DNA of 64,000 nt from assembly GCF_014651595.1 (NCBI RefSeq), contig NZ_BMXE01000004.1, positions 310,001 to 374,000 of the forward strand, given 5' to 3'. Source of the stretch: Pseudovibrio japonicus (GTDB lineage Bacteria; Pseudomonadota; Alphaproteobacteria; Rhizobiales; Stappiaceae). Made by a program: the position numbers and the translations under genes. Of this stretch, positions 51,062-62,307 are shown one piece after another (within the stretch, counting starts at the first letter, position 1; each line of letters starts with the position of its first letter). The notes beneath the pieces are model-generated. The model was not told the origin of the DNA. It saw only the letters and a list, made by a program, of their open reading frames with translations, and did not search any database.

Positions 51062-51466
51062 TTAAGCCTGTTCCAGTTCTGTCAGCGTGCCAAGGAAGTC
51101 TTTGGGATGCAGGAACAGAACCGGTTTGCCGTGTGCACCAATCTTTGGCTCGCCGTCGCCCAGAATGCGGGCACCATTGGCAACCAGCTGGTCACGGGCA
51201 GCAAGAATGTCATCGACCTCGTAACAGATGTGATGAATGCCGCCCTGCGTATTGCGCTCCAGAAACTTGGAGATGGGAGAGTTCTCGCCAAGCGGCTCCA
51301 GCAGCTCAATCTTCGTGTTTGGAAGCTCAATAAACACGGTAGATACACCATGATCCGGCTGCGCCACCTTTTCTGAGGCAATACCGCCAAGCGTATCACG
51401 GTACACTTTCAACGCCTCATCCATATCCAACACGGCAATCGCAACGTGGTTCAATCGTCCAATCAT
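51062..51466 (-). CDS. mce: Methylmalonyl-CoA epimerase
   Basis: Interconverts the R and S forms of methylmalonyl-CoA in the propionyl-CoA path to succinyl-CoA. The 134-residue VOC protein has the metal-binding pattern with His in RLNHVAIAV, Glu in KIELLEPLGENSPI and His/Glu later (IHHICYEVDD, VLFLHPKD). Partner genes of the pathway are not in the window. It follows rnj on the minus strand. Confidence 0.92.
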   Translation of the reverse strand: MIGRLNHVAIAVLDMDEALKVYRDTLGGIASEKVAQPDHGVSTVFIELPNTKIELLEPLGENSPISKFLERNTQGGIHHICYEVDDILAARDQLVANGARILGDGEPKIGAHGKPVLFLHPKDFLGTLTELEQA

Positions 51467-51640
51467 GACGGTCCTCCCAAAAATTCTTCACTCTGGAGCG
51501 CATCCATTTGAATGCACACAATCAAATGGCAGGATTTTGCTCAAACAAAGAAGTCAAAGCACACTGCATGAATGCAAATGAACGCGGATGAGTTCTAAGG
51601 AACAGATTTCCCTTGCAAAGTCTATTGGATCAAAAGTCAA

Positions 51641-51671
51641 AGGCCGCAGGCGATCTCCTCACCTGCGGCCT
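51641..51671 (-). terminator. Rho-independent terminator after rnj
   Basis: A perfect 10-bp stem (AGGCCGCAGG/CCTGCGGCCT) with an 11-base loop followed by TTGACTTTTG on the minus strand. Confidence 0.8.
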
Positions 51672-51700
51672 CAAAATCTCATAGGACACGGATCAATAGA

Positions 51701-53368
51701 TCAAACGCGCTGAACCAAAGCCTTACAAAGCGGCTTCTTACCCCAATGCTCCACAACAGCATAGCGCCCTGCCCGTCTGGCAGCCTCACGCACCAGTTCC
51801 ACATCACGGCGGCGGCTTTTTGGAATTGAAATCACCGCCCCATAGACCGCATCTCGCACAGCATCTTCAAACGGCGTCCCATCCTCGGTCTCGTCGGGCA
51901 TACCAAACAGCACCACATCAATATCGCCAAGCAGCTCGCCGCGACCATCCAAAATCAGCGAGATCGTCACGCTGCCAGCAAACGAAAGCTTGCGCCGTTC
52001 CTGAACACCAGTTTCCTCTGGCGCAGCAGTCAGGCGACCATCGCGAACCAGAATACCAGCAGGCGCTTCATCAATCACATCAAGCTTCCCTGGATGCAAA
52101 CGGACCATATCGCCATCGCGAATGATCTTCACATCCTTTACGCCTTTGCCCTCGGCAAATTCCTTGTGGCATTGCAAATGCAACGCTTCACCATGAACTG
52201 GCAAAACCTTCTTCGGGCGAACCAGATTGTAAACCTGATCCAGCTCCCCGCGCCGCGGGTGACCTGACACATGCACCAGCGCATCACGGTCAGTCACCAC
52301 ATGCAGGCCCTGCTGGGTCAGCTGGTTGATAATGCCGTAAACGGCCTTCTCGTTGCCTGGAATGGTACGACTGGAAAAGATGACCATATCGCCAGATGAC
52401 AGTGCAATCTGGCGGTGCTGGTCACCGGCAATCCGCGCCATCGCAGCCCGTGCTTCACCTTGAGACCCAGTACACAGCGCAACAACCTTATCGCGCGGTA
52501 AGGAACCGTAGGTCTCTTCATCGCGGAACGGGGCTACACCATCAAGATAACCAAGATCACGCGCAATCTCCACGGTGCGCAACATGCTCCGACCAATCAC
52601 AACAATCTCGCGCTCTGCCGCCATCGCTGCTTCGGCAACCGCACGCATACGCGCAACGTTGGAGGCAAACGTGGTCACGGCAACCCGGTGCGGCGCCTCT
52701 TTGATGATGCGAGTCAGTTCTTCCTTCACGTCCGCTTCACTCGGGCTCACCCCGTCACGGACCGCATTGGTGCTGTCACAGACAAACACATCAACGCCTT
52801 CATCACCCAGCTCACGCAAGCGCTGCAGGTCAATCGCCTTGCCAACACCAGGCGTCAGATCGATCTTCCAGTCACCGGAATGCAGCACCAGCTGACCGCC
52901 AACACGAATTGCCAGCGCACACGGCTCTGGAATCGAGTGGGTCATGGTCACCAGCTCAACATCAAAGACACCAGCCTTAAACCGGTCTCCCTGATTGACC
53001 ACGGTGACAGGAATTTCATAGTCAGCACCGTCCCCAATCAGCTTGGCTTCCAGCAGACGCGCAGTAAACGGCGTCGCATAGACTGGCAGCTCCAACCGCT
53101 TCCATAGGTAGGACAGCGCACCGTAATGGTCTTCGTGGGCATGGGTAATAACGATACCGTCGATGCGGGAGCGCTCTTCTTCCAGAAAACGGATATCCGG
53201 CAAAATAAGATCTACGCCCGGCATATCCGGTCCGGCAAAGGAAACGCCGAAATCAACAATCAGCCAGCGTCGGTCGTCCTCAGGTCCATATCCATAAAGA
53301 CCAAGGTTCATTCCAATTTCGCCAACACCGCCCAAAGGCAGGAACACGAGCTCTTGAGTGCTCGACAT
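51701..53368 (-). CDS. rnj: Ribonuclease J
   Basis: RNase of the metallo-beta-lactamase/beta-CASP type acting in mRNA decay and rRNA processing. The 555-residue protein has the zinc motif THAHEDHYGA (about residues 75-85), VLHSGDWKID, the beta-CASP segment CTGSQGE and SGHPRRGEL, and a C-terminal small domain. It lies between birA and mce, a known order in this group. Confidence 0.95.
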   Translation of the reverse strand: MSSTQELVFLPLGGVGEIGMNLGLYGYGPEDDRRWLIVDFGVSFAGPDMPGVDLILPDIRFLEEERSRIDGIVITHAHEDHYGALSYLWKRLELPVYATPFTARLLEAKLIGDGADYEIPVTVVNQGDRFKAGVFDVELVTMTHSIPEPCALAIRVGGQLVLHSGDWKIDLTPGVGKAIDLQRLRELGDEGVDVFVCDSTNAVRDGVSPSEADVKEELTRIIKEAPHRVAVTTFASNVARMRAVAEAAMAAEREIVVIGRSMLRTVEIARDLGYLDGVAPFRDEETYGSLPRDKVVALCTGSQGEARAAMARIAGDQHRQIALSSGDMVIFSSRTIPGNEKAVYGIINQLTQQGLHVVTDRDALVHVSGHPRRGELDQVYNLVRPKKVLPVHGEALHLQCHKEFAEGKGVKDVKIIRDGDMVRLHPGKLDVIDEAPAGILVRDGRLTAAPEETGVQERRKLSFAGSVTISLILDGRGELLGDIDVVLFGMPDETEDGTPFEDAVRDAVYGAVISIPKSRRRDVELVREAARRAGRYAVVEHWGKKPLCKALVQRV

Positions 53369-53502
53369 CTAAGACTCCTTTAAAGCGTATTCCCGAAAAA
53401 TGGTTCCGGTTCTTAAAAATAAGAATACGCGTATCAACTCAAGGTCCTGACAGACATGCGGCCACTCTCTCAGTGGCTCGGCAAAACGTGCTCTACACGT
53501 CT

Positions 53503-54279
53503 TCAGGAAAAGAAAACATCACCGGCTGTCACCAGCCGCTCGCCGCCATGATCCAGTTTCACAATCAGGCGGCCCATTTGGTCGATGTCCATAAAGACAC
53601 CGGAAAATTCTTCGTTGCTCAGGCGTACGCGGATTGGTTTCCCGCGCCCTACGGCGCGTCGCAGCCATGCAGATCTGATCACCTCAAATCCGCTGGCAGC
53701 TTTCCACGTCTCCAGCCATCGTGCAAAACTTTGCGCAAGTGCGTCAAACACCAAGCCTGGCTCACACATGTATCCCATGCTGCGTAAATCTGTAACCGCA
53801 TAATCACTCAAATCCGGGTGATGGGACACGTTGACACCAAAACCGCACACAAGGCACAGCTCACCATTAGGCCCACTTTCGCTCTCAAGCAATATGCCGG
53901 AGACCTTTTGTCCGTCAATCAGCACATCGTTGGGCCATTTCAGCTGCGCCAGATCATGCGCTCCTGTGGCCCGCTCCAAAGCTTCACCCAATGCAAGCGC
54001 AGCCACGAACGGTAACTGTACGATCTTCTCACTATGCTCATCCATCCGCAGCAAAACGGAGGCAAACAGATTACCAGACTCAGACGTCCATGCCCGCCCC
54101 CGTCGCCCACGACCACTCACCTGAATGTCGGAGCGAACCCACAAATTGCCCGGATGTCCTTCCCGTGCCTTTTGCAGGCCGTAAGAGTTGGTGGAGCCGA
54201 TTTGATCGTAATGCTTAAAACAAAAGCCCGGCGCAGAGCGCACCGGGCCTTCGTCAACTAATTGTCCAATCGTCATCAT
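53503..54279 (-). CDS. birA: Biotin-[acetyl-CoA carboxylase] ligase
   Basis: Attaches biotin to the carboxyl carrier subunit of acetyl-CoA carboxylase. No N-terminal DNA-binding domain is present, so it is a ligase only. Motifs are STNSYGLQKAR, the biotinyl-AMP loop SGRGRRGRAW, and KWPNDVLIDGQKVSGILLE. Start choice: two ATG codons at 54279 and 54276 follow the nuoN stop by a few bases; the longest frame begins with a TTG touching that stop. It is the gene after nuoN in the same direction. Confidence 0.94.
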   Translation of the reverse strand: MMTIGQLVDEGPVRSAPGFCFKHYDQIGSTNSYGLQKAREGHPGNLWVRSDIQVSGRGRRGRAWTSESGNLFASVLLRMDEHSEKIVQLPFVAALALGEALERATGAHDLAQLKWPNDVLIDGQKVSGILLESESGPNGELCLVCGFGVNVSHHPDLSDYAVTDLRSMGYMCEPGLVFDALAQSFARWLETWKAASGFEVIRSAWLRRAVGRGKPIRVRLSNEEFSGVFMDIDQMGRLIVKLDHGGERLVTAGDVFFS

Positions 54280-54285
54280 CGGCAA

Positions 54286-55728
54286 CTAGAACAGAACGCT
54301 GGCCGCATTGGCCGCCGCATTCATGATTGGTTCCGGCATGATGAAGAACAGACCGACAACCGCACTGGACAGTCCCAGTACAATCTTCATTTCACCAGAC
54401 ATTGGTAGAAATTCGCCGGTTGCATCATCAAAGAACATGACCTTGATCACACGCAGGTAATAGTAGGCTGCCACAACGCTGGCCACCAGACCAATGACCA
54501 CCAGTGGAACAAGACCAGCCTCAACCGCAGCAATGAACACGTAGAACTTACCGAAGAAGCCAAAGAGTGGTGGCAGACCGGTCAGGGAGAACATGATCAC
54601 GGCCAGCAACACCGCCATTGGCAGATTGGTCTTGGAAAGACCGGCCAGATCAGAAATCTCCTCAACCATACCTTCCTTGCGGCGCATGGAAAGGATGCAG
54701 GCAAACGCACCCAGTGTCATCGCAAGGTAAGCGGTCATGAACACAATAACGCCTTCGATACCAGCTTCTGTGCCAGCAGCAAGACCAACAAGTGCATAGC
54801 CCATGTTACCGATGGAAGAGTATGCCATCAGACGCTTGATGTTTCGCTGGCCAATCGCTGCAAAGGCTCCAAGACCCATGGACGCGATGGCAATGAACAC
54901 AACAATCTGCTGCCAGTCGGTGGTCACCTGACCCAGTGGCTCAACGAGCACACGGATCAACATACCAAACGCGGCAACCTTCGGAGCTGCTGCAAAGAAA
55001 GCAGTTACCGGAGTTGGCGCACCTTCATAAACGTCCGGGGTCCACATATGGAATGGAACCGCAGAGATCTTGAAGGCGATACCCGCCAGCATGAACACGA
55101 TACCGAACACCAGACCAAGGGAGGCACGCTCTTCTGTCAGAGCAGACGCGATACCCGCAAAGTCGGTGTGACCAGTAAAGCCGTAGATGAAGGACATACC
55201 GTAAAGCAGCATACCGGAAGACAACGCCCCAAGGACGAAGTACTTCAGGCCCGCCTCGGTGGAGCGAACAGAGTCACGGTTGATCGCCGCAACCACATAA
55301 AGCGCCAGAGATTGCAGCTCGATACCCAGATACATGGAGATCAAGTCATTGGCAGAAAGCATCAGCATCATACCAACGGTCGCGATCACGATCAGGATCG
55401 GGTACTCAAAGCGGTCAAAGTTCTGCGAACGTGCATAGGCAACAGACATTGCAATGGCAAAGCCCGACCCGATCAGCACCAGCACCTTCAGGTACTGGGA
55501 GAATGCATCCTGTACGAACGCACCATTGAAGGTCTCACCGTAATGCGGGCTAACCAGCAGGATCAAACCTGCAACAGTTAGCAACGCAACACAGATACCC
55601 GTTACCAGTGGAGTAGATTTCTCTCCACCAAAAGCCCCAACCATCAGCAGTACCATTGCGCCGATGATCAAAAGGATCTCGGGCAACACTGGCATTAGAT
55701 CAGGCATTGCTAGAAGCTCAGCAGTCAT
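54286..55728 (-). CDS. nuoN: NADH-quinone oxidoreductase subunit N
   Basis: Antiporter-like membrane subunit of complex I that pumps protons. The 480-residue, about 14-helix protein has [15 protein letters not shown] and family segments [26 protein letters not shown] with the key Lys, and [14 protein letters not shown]. It is the last nuo gene before birA, with no gap between. Confidence 0.95.
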   Translation of the reverse strand: MTAELLAMPDLMPVLPEILLIIGAMVLLMVGAFGGEKSTPLVTGICVALLTVAGLILLVSPHYGETFNGAFVQDAFSQYLKVLVLIGSGFAIAMSVAYARSQNFDRFEYPILIVIATVGMMLMLSANDLISMYLGIELQSLALYVVAAINRDSVRSTEAGLKYFVLGALSSGMLLYGMSFIYGFTGHTDFAGIASALTEERASLGLVFGIVFMLAGIAFKISAVPFHMWTPDVYEGAPTPVTAFFAAAPKVAAFGMLIRVLVEPLGQVTTDWQQIVVFIAIASMGLGAFAAIGQRNIKRLMAYSSIGNMGYALVGLAAGTEAGIEGVIVFMTAYLAMTLGAFACILSMRRKEGMVEEISDLAGLSKTNLPMAVLLAVIMFSLTGLPPLFGFFGKFYVFIAAVEAGLVPLVVIGLVASVVAAYYYLRVIKVMFFDDATGEFLPMSGEMKIVLGLSSAVVGLFFIMPEPIMNAAANAASVLF

Positions 55729-55746
55729 GAGTGCGCAGCTCCCCTG

Positions 55747-57273
55747 TTAATGGCTGGACACTGCAGCGGCTGCATGGGCAAGCCCACTCGCATCAAGCGC
55801 TGCATTGTAATTGGAGATAAGGGCATCAACGGACGCGGACGTCACATCCAGCACTGCTGCTGGGTAGAACCCGAAGAAGATAGTCAAAATAATCAGCGGA
55901 GCCAGGATCAGCTTCTCACGCGCATTCAAGTCCAGCATGGATTTGAGGCTTTCCTTCTCCAGCGCGCCAAACACAACGCGGCGGTAAAGGAACAAAGCAT
56001 AAGCAGCTGACAGGATCACACCGGTTGCAGCGAAGAACGCCACCCAGGTGTTCACCTGGAACACACCGACCATCGTCAGGAATTCACCCACGAAACCGGC
56101 GGTACCTGGCAGGCCAACGTTAGCCATGGTGAAGATCATGAAGGCAACCGCATACCGGGGCATGTTGTTGACCAGACCACCATAGGCAGAAATCTGACGA
56201 GTGTGCATACGGTCATAGATAACACCAACGCACAGGAACAGTGCACCGGAGATCAGACCATGCGCTAGCATCATGAAGATCGCGCCTTCAATACCCTGCG
56301 CGTTGGCAGAGAAGATACCCATGGTCACGAAGCCCATGTGAGCAACGGATGAGTATGCAATTAGCTTCTTGATATCTTCCTGTGCCAACGCCACCAGTGA
56401 GGTGTAGATGATCGCCACGATCGACAACGTAAAGATGAACGGCGCGAACATGTCACTGGCAATCGGGAACATCGGCAACGAGAACCGTAGGAAGCCGTAA
56501 CCACCCATTTTCAGCAGGATCGCAGCAAGCACAACAGAACCAGCCGTCGGTGCTTCCACGTGCGCATCCGGCAACCAGGTGTGAACCGGCCACATTGGCA
56601 TCTTCACCGCAAAGCTTGCAAAGAACGCCAGCCACAGCCAGGTCTGCATCTGAGCTGGGAATTCACTCTCATTCAGAAGAGTTGGAATATCCAGCGTGCC
56701 AGCCTGCCAGTACATGGCCATGATAGCCGCCAGCATCAGCACGGAGCCGAGCAAGGTGTACAGGAAGAACTTGTAGCTTGCATAAACGCGGCGCGGACCA
56801 CCCCAAACACCGATGATAAGGAACATCGGAATGAGGCCAGCCTCGAAGAACACGTAAAACAGAACCAGATCCAAGGCACAGAACACACCGATCATCAGTG
56901 TTTCCAGAACCAGGAAGGCGATCATGTATTCTTTTACGCGGTCCTGAATGCTCTCCCAGCTTGCCAGAATGCAAAGTGGCATCAGGAAGGTGGTCAGGAT
57001 AACGAACAGCATGGAAATGCCGTCCACACCCATGTGGTAGGTGAAGGTATCACCAAACCAATTGTACTTCTCCACCATCTGGAAGCCAGGGTTCTCATTC
57101 GTGAACCCACCCCAGATGAACAGGGAGGTGATAAATGTGAAGGTCGTTGTAATCAGCGCCACGCGCCGAATATTCGTCTTCGCATCTGGGTCATCTCCCC
57201 GCACCAGCAGGATGAAGAAGACACCTACCAGTGGGAGAAATGTTGTGATGGAAAGGATGGACCAGTCGTTCAT
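55747..57273 (-). CDS. nuoM: NADH-quinone oxidoreductase subunit M
   Basis: Proton-pumping antiporter-like subunit of complex I. The ATG at 57273, with GGGGGAG upstream, gives 508 residues; the longer frame adds 37 that read through the end of nuoL. Typical segments are [42 protein letters not shown] and [13 protein letters not shown]. The start overlaps the nuoL stop by one base (TAATG). Confidence 0.96.
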   Translation of the reverse strand: MNDWSILSITTFLPLVGVFFILLVRGDDPDAKTNIRRVALITTTFTFITSLFIWGGFTNENPGFQMVEKYNWFGDTFTYHMGVDGISMLFVILTTFLMPLCILASWESIQDRVKEYMIAFLVLETLMIGVFCALDLVLFYVFFEAGLIPMFLIIGVWGGPRRVYASYKFFLYTLLGSVLMLAAIMAMYWQAGTLDIPTLLNESEFPAQMQTWLWLAFFASFAVKMPMWPVHTWLPDAHVEAPTAGSVVLAAILLKMGGYGFLRFSLPMFPIASDMFAPFIFTLSIVAIIYTSLVALAQEDIKKLIAYSSVAHMGFVTMGIFSANAQGIEGAIFMMLAHGLISGALFLCVGVIYDRMHTRQISAYGGLVNNMPRYAVAFMIFTMANVGLPGTAGFVGEFLTMVGVFQVNTWVAFFAATGVILSAAYALFLYRRVVFGALEKESLKSMLDLNAREKLILAPLIILTIFFGFYPAAVLDVTSASVDALISNYNAALDASGLAHAAAAVSSH

Positions 57274-59252
57274 TAATGAACTCCCCCACCGGAGAACATG
57301 GCCAGGGTGACGAAGAAGGCGACCCCGATCAACATGGCGAATGCGTAGTGATAGATGTAACCAGACTGCAGGCGAACAACCCAACCGGTAACCTGCTGAA
57401 CGCGTGAGGCAACACCATCGGGACCAAGTCCGTCAATGATCGTGCCGTCACCGCGCTTCCACAGGAAGCGGCCAAGTGCCATGGCAGGCTTCACAAACAG
57501 GAAGTCATAGAGCTCATCGAAGTACCACTTGTTCAGGAGGAACTTGTAAAGTGGCTGATGGCGCTCTGCCAAAACCTTCGGCATGTCTGGTTTTGCGATG
57601 TAGAACATGTAAGCGACAATGAAGCCGCCGATCATGGCGAGGGTCGGAGACAGAGCAACCATCCAATGCACATGGTGCATTTCTTCAATGACTGCCAGCT
57701 CGCTGTTTGTGCCGCCAAAGACGCCTTTCCAGAAGTGTCCGTAGTCGTGACCCATGAACGCTTCTTTAAAGACCATACCTGCAAACAAGGCGCCAATGGA
57801 CAGAAGAAGCAATGGGATCAGCATGACCCATGGGCTCTCGTGAATGTGTTTCATCACATCAACGGAAGCACGCGGCTTGCCATGGAAGGTCATGAATACC
57901 AAACGCCAGCTGTAGAAGCTCGTCAGCAACGCAGCAATCACAGTCGCCCAGTAGGCGTAGCTTGCAAAGGCGTTATGGCCAACATAAGCCGCTTCGATGA
58001 TCGCATCTTTGGAAACAAAGCCAGCTGTTCCGATACCAATAAACGGAATACCAAAACCTGTCAGCGCCAGCGTACCAATCATCATGGTCCAGTAGGTCCA
58101 TGGAATGTGCTTGCGCAGGCCGCCCATCTTACGCATGTCCTGCTCGTCGGAAACCGCATGGATAACGGAACCGGCGCAAAGGAACAAAAGCGCCTTGAAG
58201 AAAGCGTGTGTGAACAGGTGGAAGATACCAACGCCGAACGCACCAACACCAAGAGCCACGAACATGTAACCCAACTGCGAACAGGTGGAATACGCAATCA
58301 CGCGCTTGATGTCGTTCTGCACACAGCCAATGGTCGCTGCAAAGAACGCGGTGGTCGCACCAAAGAAGGTCACAACGGCCATCGCAGTTGGAGCAAGCTC
58401 AAAGACTGGAGCAAGACGCGCTACCATGAACACACCAGCTGTCACCATGGTCGCTGCGTGGATCAGCGCGGAAACAGGCGTCGGGCCTTCCATCGCGTCC
58501 GGCAACCAGGTGTGCAGCAGAAACTGCGCTGATTTACCCATGGCACCCATGAAGAGCAGCAGACACACAACGGTCAGCGCTCCTTCAGGCATCAACTCAA
58601 AACCAAGGAAGTTCAGAACCGGCTCTGTCCCCTCAAGAAGGGTCGGACCACTGCTGAAGATCGAGGTGAAGTCGATGGAACCATAAAGGTAGAAGACACC
58701 GAAGATACCAAGTGCAAAACCAAAGTCACCAACACGGTTGACGATAAACGCCTTCATCGCGGCGGCATTGGCAGAGGGTTTCTGGTACCAGAATCCGATC
58801 AGCAGGTAAGAGGCCAGACCAACACCTTCCCAACCAAAGAACATCTGCAACAGGTCATCAGCTGTGACCAGTGTCAGCATGGCAAAGGTGAAGAGAGACA
58901 GGTAGGCAAAGAACCGTGGCCGATGCGGGTCGTGGTGCATGTACCCGATAGAGTAGATGTGCACCAGACAGGAAACGGAGTTCACAACCACCAGCATCAC
59001 TGCGGTGAGTGTATCCACACGGATGGTCCAGTTAACCGCAAGATCGCCCGAAGTGATCCAGCGGAAAATTGTCACAATTTCCGTAGTTTCCGACCCGAGG
59101 CCGTATTGAAAAAACACCACCCAGGAAAGAAGGGCTGCGACAATCATAAAGCCGCTGGTGATGTACTCGCTGGCTTTGACCCCAAGCCGATTGCCGAACA
59201 TTCCGACAATCAGGAAGCCAAGCAACGGCAGAAAAACGATTGCTGAAAACAT
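57273..59252 (-). CDS. nuoL: NADH-quinone oxidoreductase subunit L
   Basis: Largest antiporter-like membrane subunit of complex I, with the long lateral helix at its C-terminus. The 659-residue protein shows [47 protein letters not shown] and [12 protein letters not shown]. It lies between nuoK and nuoM. Confidence 0.96.
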   Translation of the reverse strand: MFSAIVFLPLLGFLIVGMFGNRLGVKASEYITSGFMIVAALLSWVVFFQYGLGSETTEIVTIFRWITSGDLAVNWTIRVDTLTAVMLVVVNSVSCLVHIYSIGYMHHDPHRPRFFAYLSLFTFAMLTLVTADDLLQMFFGWEGVGLASYLLIGFWYQKPSANAAAMKAFIVNRVGDFGFALGIFGVFYLYGSIDFTSIFSSGPTLLEGTEPVLNFLGFELMPEGALTVVCLLLFMGAMGKSAQFLLHTWLPDAMEGPTPVSALIHAATMVTAGVFMVARLAPVFELAPTAMAVVTFFGATTAFFAATIGCVQNDIKRVIAYSTCSQLGYMFVALGVGAFGVGIFHLFTHAFFKALLFLCAGSVIHAVSDEQDMRKMGGLRKHIPWTYWTMMIGTLALTGFGIPFIGIGTAGFVSKDAIIEAAYVGHNAFASYAYWATVIAALLTSFYSWRLVFMTFHGKPRASVDVMKHIHESPWVMLIPLLLLSIGALFAGMVFKEAFMGHDYGHFWKGVFGGTNSELAVIEEMHHVHWMVALSPTLAMIGGFIVAYMFYIAKPDMPKVLAERHQPLYKFLLNKWYFDELYDFLFVKPAMALGRFLWKRGDGTIIDGLGPDGVASRVQQVTGWVVRLQSGYIYHYAFAMLIGVAFFVTLAMFSGGGVH

Positions 59253-59259
59253 CCGCCCC

Positions 59260-59568
59260 TCAGCCTTTCATCATATTGATGTCTTCCACGGCGATAGAGC
59301 CGCGGTTACGGAAGTAAACAACCACAATAGCCAGGCCAATGGCCGCCTCTGCTGCTGCAACGGTAAGAACCAGGAGCGCAAAGATCTGACCAACCAAATC
59401 CTGCATAAAGTAGGAAAATGCCACCAGGTTGATGTTAACTGCGAGCAATAACAGCTCGATAGACATCAGGATCACGATGACGTTCTTTCGGTTAAGAAAG
59501 ATGCCAAAGATCCCGATCGTGAATAGGATCGCTGCGACCCCGAGATAGTGCGCTATGCCAATTTCCAT
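59260..59568 (-). CDS. nuoK: NADH-quinone oxidoreductase subunit K
   Basis: Small three-helix membrane subunit of complex I in the proton path. The 102-residue protein has the conserved Glu residues in the second and third helices ([12 protein letters not shown] and [14 protein letters not shown]) and the C-terminal DINMMKG. It ends eight bases before nuoL. Confidence 0.95.
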   Translation of the reverse strand: MEIGIAHYLGVAAILFTIGIFGIFLNRKNVIVILMSIELLLLAVNINLVAFSYFMQDLVGQIFALLVLTVAAAEAAIGLAIVVVYFRNRGSIAVEDINMMKG

Positions 59569-59680
59569 GGGCGCCTCTCAGTGCTCCCCGTGTTCTATTC
59601 AAACTCCGGAGAAGGAACCTTCTTTATGAAGGCCATTTCTCCGGTACGAATTAATGTCAAAGACCCGTTACGAACGCGTC

Positions 59681-60295
59681 TTACAACCCCTTGCCACTTT
59701 CAACTTTGACCACTTCGATCGAAGTTTCAGGACGACGGGCTACCTGCTCAGAGATGTTCTGACGGCGAACGCCCGGCTTGTGGCGGAGGGTCAATACGAT
59801 CGCACCGATCATTGCAACCAGCAGCACCAGTCCAGCAATCTGGAACCAGTAAATGTAGCGGGTGTAAAGCAATTCACCGATAGCGGCGATATTCTGTGTC
59901 TGCTCAACAGGAGGTATCGGGGCGGACCCCTCACCCAAGAGGCCAGGAGCGATGTACCAACCACTCACGACCATCAGAAGCTCAGCCAGCAGAATTGCAC
60001 CAATCAGCGCGCCGATCGGCAAATACTGCAAGAACCCCTGACGCATCTCGGCAAAGTCAACATCCAGCATCATGACCACGAACAGGAACAGCACCATCAC
60101 CGCTCCCACGTAGACAACAACCAGAAGCATTGCCAGATACTCGGCACCAATCAGCACAAACAACCCGGCTGCATTAAAGAAGCACAGGATGAGGAACAGC
60201 ACTGAGTGAACCGGATTGCGAGATGCAATCACCATGAAGGCAGAGGCCACCGCTAGTGCGGCAAACAGATAGAAAAACAGGGCCTGCAAAACCAT
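59681..60295 (-). CDS. nuoJ: NADH-quinone oxidoreductase subunit J
   Basis: Membrane subunit of complex I with five helices; 204 residues. The conserved segment NPVHSVLFLILCFFNAAGLFVLIGAEYLAM is present (split here: NPVHSVLFL, AEYLAMLLVVVYVGAVMVLFLFVVMM with the pi-bulge region). The tail is basic and variable. About 110 bases without a gene separate it from nuoK, the widest gap in this part of the operon. Confidence 0.94.
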   Translation of the reverse strand: MVLQALFFYLFAALAVASAFMVIASRNPVHSVLFLILCFFNAAGLFVLIGAEYLAMLLVVVYVGAVMVLFLFVVMMLDVDFAEMRQGFLQYLPIGALIGAILLAELLMVVSGWYIAPGLLGEGSAPIPPVEQTQNIAAIGELLYTRYIYWFQIAGLVLLVAMIGAIVLTLRHKPGVRRQNISEQVARRPETSIEVVKVESGKGL

Positions 60296-60370
60296 TTTTA
60301 GGTTGCCTTTGTCCTATTGTCTCGCCCGGTTAGTGCAAAGCTTCAACCGGACACATCTTAACTCCCCGCC

Positions 60371-60859
60371 TTAACGGTAAGGAGCATCCAATTCGATATT
60401 GCGAGCGATTTCACGCTCCCAACGCTCCCCATTCGCAAGCAGCTTGTCCTTGTCATAGAACAGCTCTTCCCGCGTCTCGGTCGCAAATTCAAAGTTCGGG
60501 CCTTCTACGATCGCATCCACCGGACACGCTTCCTGACAGAACCCGCAGTAAATGCACTTGGTCATGTCAATGTCGTAGCGTGTGGTACGGCGTGTACCAT
60601 CGTTACGACGAGGTCCAGCTTCAATCGTAATGGCCTGCGCAGGGCAGATCGCTTCACACAGCTTACAAGCAATGCAGCGCTCTTCTCCGTTCGGATACCG
60701 GCGCAAGGCGTGTTCACCGCGAAAACGCGGACTTACAGCACCCTTTTCAAAGGGATAGTTGATCGTCGGCTTCGGCTTGAAGAAGTAACGCATGGCAAGA
60801 AAGAATGCCGACACGAACTCCTTCAAAAGCAACGACTTTGCGGCCTGTCCCAGTCCCAT
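60371..60859 (-). CDS. nuoI: NADH-quinone oxidoreductase subunit I
   Basis: Hydrophilic subunit carrying clusters N6a and N6b. Two 4Fe-4S motifs are visible: [12 protein letters not shown] and [12 protein letters not shown]. The ATG at 60859 gives 162 residues, close to the usual length in Hyphomicrobiales; an in-frame ATG at 60889 adds [10 protein letters not shown]. It follows the extra small membrane gene and precedes nuoJ. Confidence 0.96.
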   Translation of the reverse strand: MGLGQAAKSLLLKEFVSAFFLAMRYFFKPKPTINYPFEKGAVSPRFRGEHALRRYPNGEERCIACKLCEAICPAQAITIEAGPRRNDGTRRTTRYDIDMTKCIYCGFCQEACPVDAIVEGPNFEFATETREELFYDKDKLLANGERWEREIARNIELDAPYR

Positions 60860-60981
60860 AGCCTTTACAGCCCTTTCTTGATCGAACATGCCACCGGCAT
60901 GGATGATCGATTACAATCCAAGAGAACCAGCGATGACTTCAGTGAAGTCATACAAGGTTCTCGTTACCCTTTCCTCTCGAA

Positions 60982-61218
60982 TTAAGGAGCAATGCTAGCT
61001 CCGGCGAGATATCCGATAATCGGGATCCCGATTATCGTCAGGGTAAAAATGACTTTGCGGATCATCGGTTCCGCCAGCTCAACCCAACCTTTGTCGGCTG
61101 GGTTGCGCTCTCGATCCTTGTTGATGGCTGCCTCCATAAATCCAAGAAGGAGACGGTAGTTCAGCCATCCAAGGCAAATTCCCATCACACCACCGATCAG
61201 ACCGGCGATGGAAATCAT
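60982..61218 (-). CDS. Extra two-helix membrane protein inside the nuo operon
   Basis: Not a standard complex I subunit and not recognised. The ATG at 61218 overlaps the nuoH stop (ATGA), so it is tightly coupled; the longer frame reads back through nuoH. The 78-residue protein has two hydrophobic segments ([20 protein letters not shown] and [19 protein letters not shown]) around a charged loop ([19 protein letters not shown]). It could be an assembly or accessory factor of complex I, by position only. Confidence 0.75.
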   Translation of the reverse strand: MISIAGLIGGVMGICLGWLNYRLLLGFMEAAINKDRERNPADKGWVELAEPMIRKVIFTLTIIGIPIIGYLAGASIAP

Positions 61219-62294
61219 GCTCCGGCTCCGAACCCGCCAACTGGTGGGGCCCAGCCCATGAACATCAGCACGAAGGCCACGATGAACACCATTGCCAGCG
61301 ACAGCGGCAGGAAGACTTTCCAACCCAGACGCATCAGCTGGTCATAGCGGTAACGTGGAACCATCGCCTTCGCCATGGAGATGAAGAAGAACACCAGCAG
61401 ACACTTGAGCAGGAACCAGATGATCCCCGGCACCCATGTGAATGGTGCAGCGTCAATTGGTGGCAACCAGCCGCCCATGAACAGGATCGTCATCAGACCG
61501 CACATCAGGGAGATAGCAACATACTCACCCAGCATGAACATCATGTAAGGGGTGGAGCCATATTCAACCATGAAGCCCGCAACCAGTTCAGATTCCGCTT
61601 CCGCCAGATCGAATGGAGGACGGTTTGTTTCTGCCAGTGCAGAAACAAAGAACACCACGAACATCGGGAACAGCGGCAACCAGTACCAGTTCAGGAACGA
61701 CAGCCACGGAACGCCCAGTGTATAGGCAAGGCCGCGAGACTGTTGTGCGTAAACGATCTCAGAAAGGTTCAGCGATCCAACGCAGAGCAGAACGGTCACG
61801 ATAACGAAGCCGATAGACACTTCGTAAGAAACCATCTGAGCTGCAGAACGCAGAGCTGACAGGAACGGGTATTTTGAGTTAGAAGCCCAGCCACCAATGA
61901 TTACGCCGTAAACACCAAGTGAACTGATTGCCAGAATATACAAAATACCAACATTGATGTCTGCAATCACCCAACCGCTCGCAACCGGGAGAACCACCCA
62001 GCCGGCAAGAGCCAGGACCACTGTAACCAGCGGCGCAAACAAAAACAGGAACTTGTCAGACCCCGATGGGATCACCGGCTCTTTCAAAACGAATTTCAAA
62101 AGATCCGCAAAACTCTGCAGCAGGCCCCAGGGGCCAACCACGTTAGGACCACGACGGATCTGGACAGCAGCCCAGATCTTACGGTCCGCATAAAGAATGT
62201 AAGCAACTATCAGCAGCAGCACGACCATCAAGAGCAAGCTCTGCGCAAGCATTATGATCAGCGGCCAGCCGTAATTCCAGAAAAAATCTTCCAT
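61215..62294 (-). CDS. nuoH: NADH-quinone oxidoreductase subunit H
   Basis: Membrane subunit at the quinone-binding junction of complex I. The ATG at 62294 gives 359 residues, starting [12 protein letters not shown] and 14 bases after nuoG. Conserved segments are [29 protein letters not shown] (parts: RRGPNVVG), [23 protein letters not shown] (parts: [16 protein letters not shown]). The longer frame adds 16 unrelated residues. Confidence 0.96.
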   Translation of the reverse strand: MEDFFWNYGWPLIIMLAQSLLLMVVLLLIVAYILYADRKIWAAVQIRRGPNVVGPWGLLQSFADLLKFVLKEPVIPSGSDKFLFLFAPLVTVVLALAGWVVLPVASGWVIADINVGILYILAISSLGVYGVIIGGWASNSKYPFLSALRSAAQMVSYEVSIGFVIVTVLLCVGSLNLSEIVYAQQSRGLAYTLGVPWLSFLNWYWLPLFPMFVVFFVSALAETNRPPFDLAEAESELVAGFMVEYGSTPYMMFMLGEYVAISLMCGLMTILFMGGWLPPIDAAPFTWVPGIIWFLLKCLLVFFFISMAKAMVPRYRYDQLMRLGWKVFLPLSLAMVFIVAFVLMFMGWAPPVGGFGAGA

Positions 62295-62307
62295 GCTCAC
62301 CGTCCCC

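Noticed and set aside
57558-58532. Plus-strand frame of 324 residues opposite nuoL
   Set aside because: Antisense to a well-conserved nuo gene; rich in His, Asn and Lys, with no hydrophobic pattern.
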